Numbered from the stretch's first letter, positions 1 through 11,615 are shown. The stretch is DNA of 64,000 nt from Chalara sp. BL73 (GCA_918026815.1 CAKJVC010000010.1:374501-438500), one strand, 5' to 3'. Translations and numbers: made by a program. The notes: a model not told the origin generated them from the sequence alone.

Positions 1-412
1 TGAAAATTTCAGGCCTCCCGTTCCTTCTATCACTCACCTTAGTATAATCACCTCGGCCTCTCCAGTCGTTATCCCACCATCGTACTTCCCAGACAAGATC
101 TGGCCGGACATACTTCCCATCAAATCTCTCGCCAAACTCCAGGTTCTTGAAGAATAAAAATGTCCCAATCGAATCGAATCGATTCTGGACCACCTGTTGT
201 GCTGTAGGCTTTTATATACTTGTCAAGATGCTTCACAGGTGGAAAGAAAAAGAGAAAGGAGAGGAGATGGCTAGACGGTGTTCTTTCTTCCAAAACGCCA
301 CTTCTCACTATCAAATTTTACCACGACCATCTTTGGAATTGCGCGGTGCCATATCATATTACGAACCTCAGGAAGGAGTGAGGGGAACGGTGTAAATAAA
401 AAGGTACATCAT
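1..412 (-). CDS. 2EXR/F-box-like fungal protein, truncated at window edge
   Basis: Two coding stretches lie on the minus strand. The upper one (about 412 to 277) reads FPSLLPEVRNMIWHRAIP, the hallmark start of the fungal 2EXR family (L-P-E-[IV]-R-x-x-I-W). The lower one (208 to 38) reads on in phase if an intron at 209-276 is removed. It is rich in aromatic residues (WEVRWWDNDW) and ends at a good GTGAGT donor (positions 37-32), so the gene continues off the left edge. The 209-276 intron has a weak donor (GTCTAG), and no in-frame ATG is seen before MIW, because the frame opens after a TGA near 413-415. Either a first exon is missed or the gene is damaged. Proteins of this family are abundant in Leotiomycetes and have no established function. 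Family call fairly sure, structure uncertain. Confidence 0.4.
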
Positions 413-986
413 GTAGGCCAATTTGACTGAGAACTCAAGGCGAAGCAACGGGTTTCGTGGGCAAAGACGACGTTTACTAGGGAACTGAGATGCCAGCCAG
501 AAGCTGAAAAGGCAAGACTACCTATAGATCACGTGTTTTAGCTAACGCATGATAAACCGTGCATTTAAATGTTTGCTTGCGAGGCATACAACAGTGTAAC
601 GCCAAGGAATAACTAGTACAAAAACAGTTCTAACATATACTGATACTGCAAACCTTAGCGGAAGATGCCGCTCCATTGGTCAGCAGCTAGTCTCCACATA
701 TTCAATGGGAGAACTGAAACCTGCTCGTCATGTTTTAGTTACTTTCGTGAGGTTTAACCGCGACATATATCCTGTTATCTTATTTTCGTCCAGGAGACGA
801 ATGTCTATGGCTATTTCTGGCTCTGCATTTCCTCCAAGCCATTGACTGCCATTGGGCGGATGACAAGTTTAGACATTTATCTGCCAGTCCTTTGGATCCT
901 GCTATCTTAACGCTTTGCGCGATCAAGACACCTGATGGCACCTTGATTAAGTGATCTCAGTACATCCAGACTTTCTCAAGTTTACC
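413..986. other. intergenic, no gene seen
   Basis: Lies between the divergent edge gene and the Zn2Cys6 regulator, so it should hold both promoters. No coding stretch or recognisable element was found. Confidence 0.5.
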
Positions 987-3272
987 ATGGCAGAGCAAGA
1001 AAAAACAGGGCATACAGGCACAAGTAATAGTCAGAATAGCGAGCCGCCTTTTGCCGTTCAATTATCATGCGTCCAATGTCGACGTAGAAAGCTGAAGTGT
1101 GACCGCACGAGGCCGCGCTGTGGCCGCTGCGTGAAGCTGCAGGACTCATGTGCCTATCCTGGATCGAGACAGAAGCAGGTTGGCAAGAGGAAAAAAGTCA
1201 GAGAACTCGAAATTCGGTTAGGTTAGTTGCAACTGCCTCAAATTTCTGGCTAAAAGTGAATCCATATTGCCCATAGCGGCGCCGATATCATCATGGCCGG
1301 GGTGGCTAATCCATTATAGACGAGCTCGAGGATTTGGTAAAAGGGCCCAAAGAACAGCCATTGAACCCAGGCGAGAACGATGTCCTGCCCGCTTGGGACC
1401 ACCTTATGTCAAGCATTGGTGATCTTGCATCGTTGCCGGAGGGTGGTATCGGCGTCGAACAGTCGAGCTCTCTCCAACCGGAAGACTTTGTTTCAAATGA
1501 ATTGATCGGGCTGGGTTCCTTTGAACAGCTCCCCTCTTCTCAACTCATGGACGATCTGTAAGTTCCCAACTGTTGTTGTGCCTCTGGTACATCATTATTC
1601 TAACCATGAATGCCAGGATTGGTATTTACTTCACCAAAATGCATTATGCTGCCCCCATGTTGCACCGGTCTCGGTATATTGCATCGGTACAATTTCCGCC
1701 TCGTATGCGCCCGCCAATGTGTCTTCAGTATATCGCGATGGCTTTAGCTGCAACCACCACTGAGAGTTATAGGCATTTGGCAGCACCATTCTACCAACTT
1801 GCTCGAGGTTATGCCGAATCAGACGAAGTGACAGTAAGTTGGACTCGGCCATGCTAAATGTGGTATTGAACAAAGGTTGCAGGGACAATGGGAACAATTT
1901 ACAACTGTGGCTCATGCACAATGCTGGACCCTAATGGCTAACTACGAAGCTCAACAAACATGGTTCTCACGAGCATCAACGAGTCTATGTCGAAGCATCA
2001 GAATTGCTCAGATGCTAGGTTTGCATCAAATAGATCGGAGCGATCAAGAATCGCCCTTAACTCTTGCACCAGCTAAAGACTGGTCTGAGCTGGAAGAACG
2101 GCGCCGGACATGGTGGGTGATATTTTGTTCAGACCGTTTCGTCTATGGAACTACAGAATGGCCTGCGGTGATCAATGAGCGAGATGTAAGGTTAATTTCC
2201 ATTCTTTTATGCCTCCCAAGAAACTGACTTTCCTAGATTTATACCCTGCTTCCTGCCTCGGAGGAGGCATTTGATACTGGTGTTGAGGAACGAACGTGCT
2301 CTCTGACAACCGTACTACGCCAAGGAAACCACAATTATTCCTCATTTGCTGGGAGAGTGCTGGCTGCACACATGTTTCATCGGACACTGGAACATATTTC
2401 CCAAAGCTTTCCGGAAGATAGTCCACAGGACATCAAGAATGGACCATACTGGAAACGACATAGAGGGATTGACAATGACCTGGCAGCCATGCTTATGTTT
2501 TTACCGAGCAATCTCCAACTGCCTAGAAGTTCCTGGTGTCAGAACGCGGTGTTTGTCAACGTTAACATGTTGACAGCCGTCATTTGTTTCCATAGGGCAG
2601 CTTTATCGAAGATACGACAGCTGACGCTGCCTGAATATTTAATACTCCAAAGCCGGGATCGATTACTTCCAGCAGCGGAGGGGATTCTCAATATCTTTCG
2701 TATGATCACTGACCTTGACACCGCCCTGAAAAACCCACTAATGGCTTTCTCGGCGTATATTGCCGCCTTAGTTTTCCTGGAGGACTTTATACGGGATCAG
2801 AGCCATCAAAGCGAAGATAGCTTGCAATTTCTTCTTCACATTATGGTCACTCTAGGGAATACCAACGCGGTGGTTAGATCATTAGCGATCCAGCTTGCCA
2901 TTGATATGAAGCAGGGTGGTTTTGACTCGTCAGTGGTGGAGAAGGTAGGCAAGCAGCATCACCACATCATCCAGTGTAAAGTTTCTAATATTTCAGCAGA
3001 TTAAGCAGCTACATCCAGCCACCGCACCGGTTCCGCTGCTAACGAAGAGAGACCCCAACTCCTCAAATGTGCTGTTCTGCCTTCAAGGCAATTACAGCCC
3101 GCTACGGACTAACCCCCTACCATCACACTCGGAACATGCCGCTTCTGACGAAGACATACTGAGAGCAGGCGTTGGTATTTTACCCTTCAATACTTTAAGA
3201 GCCTATGAGGAGTCTGAGAATTTTATGACAACTACACAGTCAACAGCATCACTACTTGACCCGTTGATCTAG
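987..3272 (+). CDS. Zn2Cys6 transcription factor with fungal-specific middle domain
   Basis: Likely nuclear DNA-binding regulator. Six exons fit: 987-1221, 1320-1557, 1617-1833, 1883-2185, 2237-2944, 2997-3272, giving 658 residues with all phases matching. Residues ~27-57 hold the binuclear cluster, with spacing C-x2-C-x6-C-x6-C-x2-C-x6-C and a basic RRRKLKC stretch, followed by a basic linker (KQVGKRKKVRELE). The middle shows fungal_trans (PF04082) hallmarks: GLHQIDRS, then EERRRTWWVIFCSDRF. The start at 987 (MAEQEK) is preferred over an in-frame ATG at 951 because it gives a typical short leader. It stands directly upstream of three NmrA-like genes; NmrA-type proteins are known to modulate transcription factors, so a regulatory link is plausible but inferred. 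No target can be named from sequence. Confidence 0.85.
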
Positions 3273-5336
3273 TCCAATGACAGTGAGGTTTGTCACTGGC
3301 TATTCGCCCTTGGCATGCAGAAGAATGAAAGGTTCGAATCAATAATTCTTCTTTGCACTATTGGTCAACTATATGTGGTGGTACTCAATGTAATAATTTC
3401 TTCCGCGACTTTTTTCTCATTGGATCAAACTGAGTGCCGAGAAAGACCTTGACAAATCTCCTAGTGTACGGCCTCTAATGTAGTCTTCCCTTGTCTCTAA
3501 TCTGATGTCTGGATATCTCTGATTGTCCACATCTTGGCCCATAAACGTGGATCTGTTAACCCAGTCATACAAGGAGAAGCCGAGTGAACTTAGGCGGGTG
3601 TAAGATAATCGAATGGTAGGCATTACTTAGAGTGGCATATACTTAAGTCCTTCGATTGGGTGCTAGTTGCGAAGCTGACGCATGTGAATTTTAAGATAGT
3701 GGGGTGGCCCAGGACTTTTAAGGCTAGGCCGTGTACTGTACACCTTTTCGAAGGCGCTGACAATCTCCTTGATCGTCTTCCCGTTACTGAGGACTCTAAG
3801 CTTTGTCAGCTTTCAAATTGGACCAACAGTTAAGTCAGACAGTAGCCAGAGAACTCACTTCTGGATACCAGCTGCGGATGGGTCATGACCACTGCAACTA
3901 TATACTTGGCAGATTTCTCATACAAACCTCCCCTCCCACAACCTAGTGTACAGAATTTGCTTTATATTAACACTGCAACTGGCGGGGAAGATATTATCAG
4001 GCATTCTAGGGAATTTGGATTCGTAAGTAGATATGCTCAAACCCCACCACGGTTTACTATCAACACATCTGGGCCGCAGCGCAAAAGATGAGCCTATTGT
4101 CAAGTTTTACTGGTTGTCTGACGCGAGCCGTTCTATTCATGCAGAGCAAACTATATAGCATCCCGTTATATGGCAGTAAAATTGCCTCACGCACTAAATA
4201 CCACCACGGTTATCTCAACGCCGAAACTATAACTATAAAAGGCACAACTTAGAATGCTCTAGTTTCCACCGCGATCTCTCTTACCACGCCTTCAACGCCA
4301 TTCTCGGTCATGACCCCTAGTCCATGTCAGTTGCTCCTGGCCAAACCGGCGAACCTAAACCTTATCTTAACGATAGGGAGGCTCTGTTGCAGTGACAATT
4401 CGGGGTTAGCGCTGTATTCCGATGGGGATATTTCTTTTTACAGAGGCAGCGACGGTGGCATCTATAACGACCTTCTCTATTTGGGAATGGGGTTCGCGAC
4501 GTCACTCCACTTGTACATCTCAAGCAACATAGAACTCGCCAAAATAGACAACATAGGCCGCCAATTTACCTGGCATGATCTTAGACGAGTGCAGAGGAGC
4601 CTACTATGGATTACCCTGAACAGACATGTACTCGTACCTTACATCAGCACCATGCCCATTGAATACTAACGCGAGCTCGTCCTTATTACTCAGGCCAAAC
4701 TTAACGGAAGTAGCCCCTGTTGGAATAGTCTTCGTGGATTCTTTACCGTTGAACTGCGGTGGCAAGAGGCAAGACATCCAACCTTCGTCTACGCTTTCAA
4801 GATATAAGAACCTAGCATCCCAGTCCCCTCCAATTGTGTCAGAAACGTAACGGAAAAGAAGGCTAGCGCCTACTCCTAAAATAACGATATGTCACACAAT
4901 TTCAACCATGGATAAGTCAGTGATTCAGTAACTACAAATGAAGCAATGTTTGTATGAACTCCAAAAATTGTGGAACATTTAGCGGCTTTGTTTTTCTTGC
5001 CCCTGTGAGAGGTGGCCTGAACGAGATCTTCAACACGATTCCAAAGTAGCCAAGAGCGGCCTATTTTAGTGACGGCGTCCGACGGAGTGCGATCGGGACT
5101 CTTATTTCCACCATCATTAATAATCCCAACTGTTGCCCCTTATCAAATACCGCTAATTACAGTAGCCATCCTTGGAGGCTGGGACAGAGTTTGAGCCTCC
5201 GTTAACAGTAGGCAACGAAAGGTGGACGCAAGGGATCGCTTCGCATTCTTCTATAAGTAATAGCCCATCAATGAACTTTCCTGCTTCCGATTGAGCACCA
5301 ATCATTGACACCACCACTTGTTAGTTTCAAGAAGTT
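3273..5336. other. 2-kb intergenic region
   Basis: No gene could be supported. An open stretch at 4310-4669 (119 codons) has no recognisable domain and no convincing splice partners. The last ~300 bp must hold the promoter of the NmrA-like gene at 5337. Confidence 0.4.
5073..5081. promoter_or_regulatory. CGG-N3-CCG inverted repeat, candidate Zn2Cys6 binding site
   Basis: CGGCGTCCG, followed at once by ACGG, sits about 256 bp before the ATG of the NmrA-like gene. Inverted CGG/CCG triplets with a short spacer are the classic dimer site of Zn2Cys6 proteins. A single short motif can occur by chance, so binding by the regulator at 987-3272 is only a suggestion. Confidence 0.25.
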
Positions 5337-6269
5337 ATGTCTCGAGCACTTCTTATCACTGGCGCCACTGGCAAACAGGGCGGCGCCGTGATCGATGCGC
5401 TCCTCACTCGAGCATCAGCCAAATTCACGATCCTTGCTGTCACACGAAACGCCAATTCCGCAAGTGCCAAGCGCCTGGCTGCAAAGTCGTCAGTTATCAA
5501 ACTCGTTGAAGGCGATCTCGATGCAGTACCGAATCTCTTTGCCTCTGCAAAAAAAGTCGCTGGATCCAGCCCTATCTGGGGTGTGTACTCGGTCCAGGTC
5601 TCCATGGGCAAGGGCGTGACTTTCGAAGGCGAAGTGAAGCAAGGTACAGCTCTTATTGACGAGTCTATTAAGGCTGGAGTTAAGCATCTCGTATACAGTT
5701 CTGTGGAGCGAGGTGGCGAGAGCAGGTCCTGGGAAAACCCAACGCCAGTACCGCACTTCAAGACCAAGCATCGCATCGAGCACCATCTACGTAACTCTAC
5801 TGCAGATAGTAAGAGCGATATGGCCTGGACAGTTCTGCGACCTGTAGTTTTTATGGACAGCTTTGAGCCAGGATTTTTCACTAGGATATTTATGACAATG
5901 CTACGAGACACGCTTGGGGAGAAACCTGTACAGTGGGTTGCAGTATCAGATATTGGATTTTTCGCCGCTGAGGCTTTTATCCACCCAGACAATTGGAGCT
6001 ACCGGGCTGTTGGGATTGCTGGTGACGAGCTCACGTTTCAGGAGATGAGCATGGCTTTCCAAAAGGCGACAGGCAGGCCTATTGAGACGACATTTGGGCT
6101 TCTGGGAAAGGCTCTGAAGAATGGCGTTCCTGAGATCAAAGCTATGGTGAATTGGTTCAAGGACGAAGGGTACAAAGCGAACGTTTCAGAATTGAAGAAG
6201 GTACATCCCGACCTGATGGACTTGGAGACCTTTTTGAGAAAGAGCACTCAGTGGAATGGAACCTTGTAA
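5337..6269 (+). CDS. NmrA-like NAD(P)-binding protein (first of three)
   Basis: Intronless, 310 residues. The N-terminus LLITGATGKQGGAVIDALL carries the GxxGxxG Rossmann motif of the NmrA/HSCARG branch of atypical short-chain dehydrogenases. YSSVERGG (~residue 122) and the central LRPVVFMDSF stretch are also typical. Such proteins bind NAD(P), often lack reductase activity and may act as redox sensors that bind regulators; NmrA itself restrains the GATA factor AreA. No signal peptide or membrane segment, so probably cytosolic or nuclear. Downstream of the Zn2Cys6 gene on the same strand, with 2 kb between, so it has its own promoter. Family sure, role unknown. Confidence 0.88.
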   Translation: MSRALLITGATGKQGGAVIDALLTRASAKFTILAVTRNANSASAKRLAAKSSVIKLVEGDLDAVPNLFASAKKVAGSSPIWGVYSVQVSMGKGVTFEGEVKQGTALIDESIKAGVKHLVYSSVERGGESRSWENPTPVPHFKTKHRIEHHLRNSTADSKSDMAWTVLRPVVFMDSFEPGFFTRIFMTMLRDTLGEKPVQWVAVSDIGFFAAEAFIHPDNWSYRAVGIAGDELTFQEMSMAFQKATGRPIETTFGLLGKALKNGVPEIKAMVNWFKDEGYKANVSELKKVHPDLMDLETFLRKSTQWNGTL

Positions 6270-7092
6270 TAATAATAGATTTATGTTCTTCTCTTGAAAA
6301 AGAGATAGGTCTCGGACGGAATATATCATTTTAATCTTCCCTAAGAACGCGAATTTAGGACATGTGACCTTCATGGAGCTTCAACGCATCACCGCTACAT
6401 CAGCCCACAGACGAGGTCAGAGGTAATCGTTTATCCATATAGTGGATGCACAGCGAGAAGTGTGCATACCGCGTTCTCTATGGTATCCTGCGCCACCTCA
6501 AAGCGAGGCATGGTAGATATCTCCTATAGTCATATCATCCTTCTCCCTATATTGCATTTGCCTATTTGGTTGGCTCAAACATTTAACAGAGATCAATATA
6601 TGACAATATTATTCAGCGGTTGTAGTTATCGTTTGCCTGTATAAAAAATCAATTTCCTATAGATGTGGCCGTGATATGATTAAAGTTATTGTACCAATGG
6701 GTATGACTCCTGCCATTTGAACTGGCGTGGCGTGTTTACCCTTCAAATGCGTAGAGGATGCGAGCTGCAAGAAGAGAAGTTGGTCTACTCATCATAATAT
6801 GATCTTTAGCATGTGATGTAACATAGAGGAGAATAGCCACAGAGTCTACTGTTGTGACTTCTGTACATTATTTGCCTGGAAAGTAATAGCTCATTGAAAA
6901 TACGATAGGCTCAACAGACACTCGGTAACGAAGATGGTGAAATTGTAATTCTAAGAGCAGATCACTGACTAAACTTCCGTATCTATTTATTTCCTTTCAA
7001 CGAGTAGCACTATTGTACAAAGGATAACCTGCATAAGATAAATACAGACGGATTTCAAGTACAGACTTAGCAGTAATGCCCTCCTCAGCCGC
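6270..7092. other. intergenic between convergent NmrA-like genes
   Basis: The 3' ends of the genes at 5337 (+) and 7093 (-) face each other here. The sequence is AT-rich with several short runs and no coding content that I could support; it should contain both 3' UTRs. Confidence 0.5.
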
Positions 7093-8034
7093 TTACAGAG
7101 CAGTTGGCTTCTTTGATACTTTCTGCTTCTTGGCTTCTCGGAGTAGATCCACCACTTTGGTCCATTTCAGCTCAGGATACCGGGCATTATCCAGCGGCTC
7201 TAATTTTGCGGCCCCAGAAAACATATTTGCCATGTATTGCATGCCCTGCCAGGCAGGCATCATCTGATCCTCTCCCCCAAAGAGCCGTAAAATCCAGATT
7301 ATGAGATTCAAGAACCACACACTGCCCATCCACGAAGGCCGGTAGATACCGCCTTCCACCTCGCTCACTGCATCAGCGATATCCTTTATACTGACAACAT
7401 CGCCTGCGATGCGGAGAAATTTTGGCGCAGGATTCGGATCTGCAGCCACGGCGGCCGTGTATGCAGCAGTGTTTGCTATGGTGGTAAAATCAAGAAGTTG
7501 TGTTGCCTTGCCAACATATGCAACCTTTCGACTTTTGTGATTGATCATTGGTGAGTCGCCAACTAGAAGGTTCATAAAGCCGCCGTTGAGGATGCTTGTC
7601 CAGCGGATACCCGAATTGTCTAGTCGAGCGTGGAACTGGCGCCGCAAATCCAAGTTACGATTGGATCCCGGTTTTGTCTTGGTGAAGTCGAGAGCAAAAT
7701 CGGATGGGATGAACTTCGGCACTCTGGCGGCCATAGAGGCGTCCAGGAGCTTCCCCTGAGCTGTGAGAATGACATCTCCCAAGCCCTGGAGTGTGGAAAT
7801 GACACAGGTTGCTCCAGTAAGTTCACGAGTTAGAGATGGTACATCGGATAGGTCAACTGGAACAATGGTGACGCCAGCGCTGCGAAGCTTTTCGGTGCGC
7901 GATGGATCGGTTCTAGGACGTACGAGGGCCTTTACAGACACGCCTCGATTCATCAGCTCAGTTGCAACGAGCTGGCCCAATCCACCAGTGGCGCCAGCAA
8001 TTGCAACAAATGGCGCGGCCATCTTGGTTGCCAT
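7093..8034 (-). CDS. NmrA/isoflavone-reductase-like NAD(P)-binding protein (second of three)
   Basis: Intronless, 313 residues from the ATG at 8034 (MATKMAAPFV); the frame runs two codons further to a TTG, which is not a likely start. AIAGATGGLGQLVATELM gives the Rossmann glycine motif, followed by LVRPRTDPSR, where the arginines fit an NADP 2'-phosphate pocket. KFIPSDFALDF (~residue 108) resembles the F-P-S-D-F/Y stretch of isoflavone-reductase-like NmrA proteins (PF05368/PF13460). A hydrophobic segment near residue 240 (WFLNLIIWILRLFGG) is unusual for a soluble enzyme and could be a membrane-touching patch. Divergent to the third NmrA-like gene with a 645-bp shared promoter region. Substrate not predictable. 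Confidence 0.85.
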   Translation of the reverse strand: MATKMAAPFVAIAGATGGLGQLVATELMNRGVSVKALVRPRTDPSRTEKLRSAGVTIVPVDLSDVPSLTRELTGATCVISTLQGLGDVILTAQGKLLDASMAARVPKFIPSDFALDFTKTKPGSNRNLDLRRQFHARLDNSGIRWTSILNGGFMNLLVGDSPMINHKSRKVAYVGKATQLLDFTTIANTAAYTAAVAADPNPAPKFLRIAGDVVSIKDIADAVSEVEGGIYRPSWMGSVWFLNLIIWILRLFGGEDQMMPAWQGMQYMANMFSGAAKLEPLDNARYPELKWTKVVDLLREAKKQKVSKKPTAL

Positions 8035-8678
8035 GGGCAAGTATAATAGAGGCAGGATTGGAAACCTTTAGTTTTGTTACGCAAAATTCACCGGAACTAA
8101 TGCGTTGAGATTATGAAGAAACAAGTGATTGAAGTTGAGTTGTGGGAGGCGAAGGCGAAGACCAAAAAATAGGCTGGAGGCACGTACACGCCGCAATTTC
8201 CCGTGAAAATGGTTCAGCTGGTATCTTTGTTTGATTATGCAGACTTTGAGACGTTACCTTTCTAGGTTATATGCACATATGTCTGGGTGTCGCTGATTGC
8301 TAATTCATCTGAGCAGCATCCAACGGATTCAGTCAGTGCGCACCCCATAACGCCACATCGCTGTCCGATGAATCGCGAGCTTGGTATATTTTCAGCGCTA
8401 GTCTAGAGCCAAACCAAACGCAGCACACCCCACCATGCTACTTATTCCACATGCCGGTCTACATTCAAGCCCGTGTCCGAAACCTGATTACACAATACAT
8501 GAACATATTTTCATCAGGGGAAGCAATGACTTTGCAGCGGTGTGGTCTGATAGATACAAGTATGTATAAGTAGGTGGATGTGTCAGTAAGTAGGATATAC
8601 AGTTTCCTTCGTGTTCCTTTTCAAACTTCAGCTTATTTCCCGCCACAGGCCAACCTATTGAAGTAAACTGTATCTAAG
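8035..8678. promoter_or_regulatory. divergent promoter region of two NmrA-like genes
   Basis: Separates the minus-strand gene ending at 8034 from the plus-strand gene at 8679, so both start here. No CGG-N-CCG pair like the one at 5073 was found by eye, and no TATA box stands out. Confidence 0.45.
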
Positions 8679-9764
8679 ATGTCTAAGCTCTTGACCGTGT
8701 TTGGAGCTACTGGAAACCAGGGTGGTTCTATCGTTAGAGCAGTGTTGAGCGATCCCGCGTTGTCGAAAGAGTTCAAGATTCGCGGTATCACTCGCGATGT
8801 GTCCAAGCCAGCGGCGCAGGCTTTGGCAAGCCAGGGTGTTGAGGTGAAGGCGGTAGGTGTCTAGCGTGTTATTTATTCTGTGCGAGATTAACGAAGCAGC
8901 TAACACAACAAAGGCCGATATGGGCTCCAAAGGCTCATTGGAAGAAGCTATTCAGGGCTCCCACACCGTGTTTTTCGTGACGACGCCGAACTTCATGTCT
9001 GGCGAATCTATCAGCCAAGAGCTGACTCACGGCAAGAACGTAGCTGATGCCGCGCACCAGGCCGAAGTCCAGCATCTTATCTTTTCTTCTTTGCCTCATG
9101 TGACAGAGACAACTAACGGTCGTCTTAAACACGCTTTGCACTTCGACATGAAGGCCGATGTAGAGCGCTATATCCGTTCAAAGGGACTACCCAGCACCTT
9201 CATCCTGCCAGGCTACTTTATGAGCAACTTTTCTGCGCTCCAAATGCTGAAGAAGGGAGACGACGGGGTCTATACTCTAGCTTACCCAGTTAGCGACAAG
9301 GCTGAATTTCCCCTCATAGACACAGAGTCAGATATTGGTGAGTGCCAGTTCTCAGACAACCTGAGGCACATTTGTACATACCTGACAAGTCGTCGATAAA
9401 CTGCTAACTACTTGCCTCTGTTAAAGGTAAATACATAGTTGCGGCAATCAAGAGCCGTACTAAGGTCCTCGGCAAGCAAATCCTGGCGGCGGCTGACTAC
9501 TACACTCCGTCACGCATTATCTCTGAGTTCGAAGAGGTGACTGGCAAGAAGGGGCGCTTTGTGTCAATCGACGCAGAGACCTATAAGGGCTTCTTCCCTG
9601 GAACACTGGGCGATGAACTGCTAGACAATCACTTGTTCATCGAGGATCCAGGATATTTCGTGGGCAAGAGTCTGAAGGACAGCCTGGATGTCCTGGCTGA
9701 AGTGGGATTGAAGCCGACAACGTGGAAGGAGTTCTTGGAGAAGAACAAGAGCGCCTTTCAGTAG
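8679..9764 (+). CDS. NmrA-like NAD(P)-binding protein (third of three)
   Basis: Three exons, 8679-8852, 8914-9337 and 9427-9764, give 311 residues in an unbroken frame (donors GTAGGT and GTGAGT). LTVFGATGNQGGSIVRAVL (~residues 5-23) is the Rossmann motif of the NmrA/HSCARG branch, and KEFKIRGITRDVSKPAAQAL is the typical NADP-facing strand and helix. ILPGYFMSNFSALQML (~residue 150) matches the central NmrA stretch. The C-terminus (LAEVGLKPTTWKEFLEKN) is the usual NmrA tail. It differs from the other two in having introns and shares only the fold signature with them by eye, so recent tandem duplication is unlikely. Probably a redox-responsive regulator or reductase-like protein. Confidence 0.85.
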
Positions 9765-10777
9765 ATAGCCTGGTGATGTCAAATTGCTAAACAAAATCGG
9801 CGAAAAAATGTGAGAGAATGGAGAAGTGCAACTGCTTATCAGCTCAAAACAAAAGTAACGAGGTTGTAGAGACGGAGAAATGGATAACCCAATTAAACTC
9901 TTCTACACCTAGCAAGAAATCGAGTCTTCTCAATTCAGGGTGCCTTGGTTTTGAGATAATCTACGTCTTGCAAGCACTTGTAATCAGTCTGCCAGACATC
10001 GAAATTCGTGATTTAGCTCCTGACAAAGGCGGATTGGGCAAGCGCTAAGAATTTGCATATCAAGCAAAGGCTTGATGATATCCGTTGCAACTTCGTAATT
10101 AACATTATCACAAATCACAATCAATCTCAGATAAAAAGATTGTATGATTGAGGAGATTTGGGCGCTTACGATTTCCTAGTCGTGGATGGCTGGTTTATTG
10201 TTGCGTGATATTTTGTATTTTGTTAAATGGTTTATCGAATCACCTCTGTAGCTAGGGTGATATCCACATGTTCGCTCGTCCTTGGAACTATTTAGAAAAG
10301 ATAAGAACAATGAACTCAAAGGAGCAACCGCAGTTGGCAGAGATATTTGAATTTGCGACAACTATATTTAATTTAATATACCGCGGGAGTTTGATGTTGG
10401 ACGTTGTGATGCTGTGAGATTTAATTGCCGTCCTTACCACGGCAACCACCTAAGGCAGACCATTATTGATCCTTGCTTTAGCGTTGCATGATCCAGTTTT
10501 GAAACTATAATATGAAATAGCGCCTGGTTGCAGATACGAGCGGCACAGTTACTTTATTCCTATCACCACTTCAAGAGAGGTGGTTATAGCAGTAATGTTA
10601 GAGATCAAAGTTTTTAACGAAAAGCTTTCCACTACGGCGGAGAAACATGGTATATGACTAGATGAGGGGCAAGTTCTCGGGTGTAGTTTATCCATCTTTG
10701 GGTACTCTGAGTAAAGTTATCTACCATGGTTGAAAATATTCTTTCCCTTAAAGAACACAATGAGGCAGGAGTGAGGT
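9765..10777. other. intergenic, no gene seen
   Basis: AT-rich stretch after the third NmrA-like gene. Short open frames at 9818-10048 (+) and 10176-10361 (-) show no domain or splice support. Confidence 0.45.
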
Positions 10778-11035
10778 ATGTCATGTCTCTACCTCAGAAT
10801 ACATGAGCTAAAGCAAAACAGGCTATACATCCAGTACTGGATGTGCCAATATCAGGCTGGCTTCCTTCTTCATCCAAAGACTCTGATCGACCAAGGGGAC
10901 CTTAAAATTCTCGATGCGGCTTGTGGCTCTGGGTTGGGCTGCAATGCTTGGCATTTTAGCACAGCTTACCACTTACAGGATATGGCTTATAGACCAAGCA
11001 CAACACCGGCACGACTGTCTACAAACCTTTACTAA
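10778..11035 (+). pseudogene. methyltransferase relic (UMTA/LaeA-like), N-terminal fragment
   Basis: An 85-codon open stretch reads GFLLHPKTLIDQGDLKILDAACGSG. This matches the start of fungal UMTA/LaeA-type SAM-dependent methyltransferases: a G-x-L-L-H-P element, then hydrophobic strand 1 and the SAM-binding D-x-x-x-G-x-G motif I. A preceding RLYIQYW resembles the R-L-x-x-Q-H element of the family. After motif I the similarity stops and no downstream exon with motifs II-III was found. Best read as a truncated, decayed gene. Family call is from a short stretch only. Confidence 0.35.
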
Positions 11036-11615
11036 CCATACCTTGAGATTGCGCAATGTTTATTGGCAGAAATGAGTCAGATTAACGGTGGTTGTTTCTG
11101 TTACCCTCGGGGCTGAGTTGATTGCCTCGCAGGGCAGACCCATAGGCACAACCGCTTGGTCCATGCCATACTTAGAGGCAGTGAGGTCAACGGAACGACA
11201 TAAAATATGATTTCAGCATCGCGGCAAGTCAGTTTGCAGTTGCTAGGTTTAAATGACTGATAGTATCAAGCCATTTCCTTGAATTTCGATTGGAGCATGA
11301 GCTGGAAGGTAAACGCCAAGACGGATTACATTGAAGGAAGCATACTACTGTGAAGCCTATAAAAGCCTTACCTTACTTGACAGACAAGCATAATATCTTT
11401 GGACTGTAGACTACTAAGTCACGATCTCTATTTGGCGATCCCAATTCGAACTAGATTTTGAGGGCACAGCTCGACCAATGGGAAGGTGGAGTTCTTGAGG
11501 CTGAATGTATGACCACATGACATTCTCGTTATATAGTCAAAGGTATTCTCTCGAGGCTCGCTCAATCCTCTCTGTAGATTAGAATTTTTAGTCGCCGAGA
11601 AGTAAGGTCTGCCCC
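11036..11615. other. intergenic, upstream of DUF6594 gene
   Basis: No coding stretch supported; holds the presumed promoter of the gene at 11616. Confidence 0.45.

Noticed and set aside
147..395. Plus-strand open frame at the left edge
   Set aside because: It is the antisense shadow of the 2EXR-like coding stretches on the minus strand.
4310..4850. Overlapping open frames, one with a Tyr/Asp/Gly-rich patch recalling beta-propeller lectins
   Set aside because: No repeat periodicity, no splice partners and no family motif.
987..9764. A secondary-metabolite biosynthetic cluster
   Set aside because: No PKS, NRPS, terpene synthase or P450 is present; only a regulator and NmrA-like proteins.
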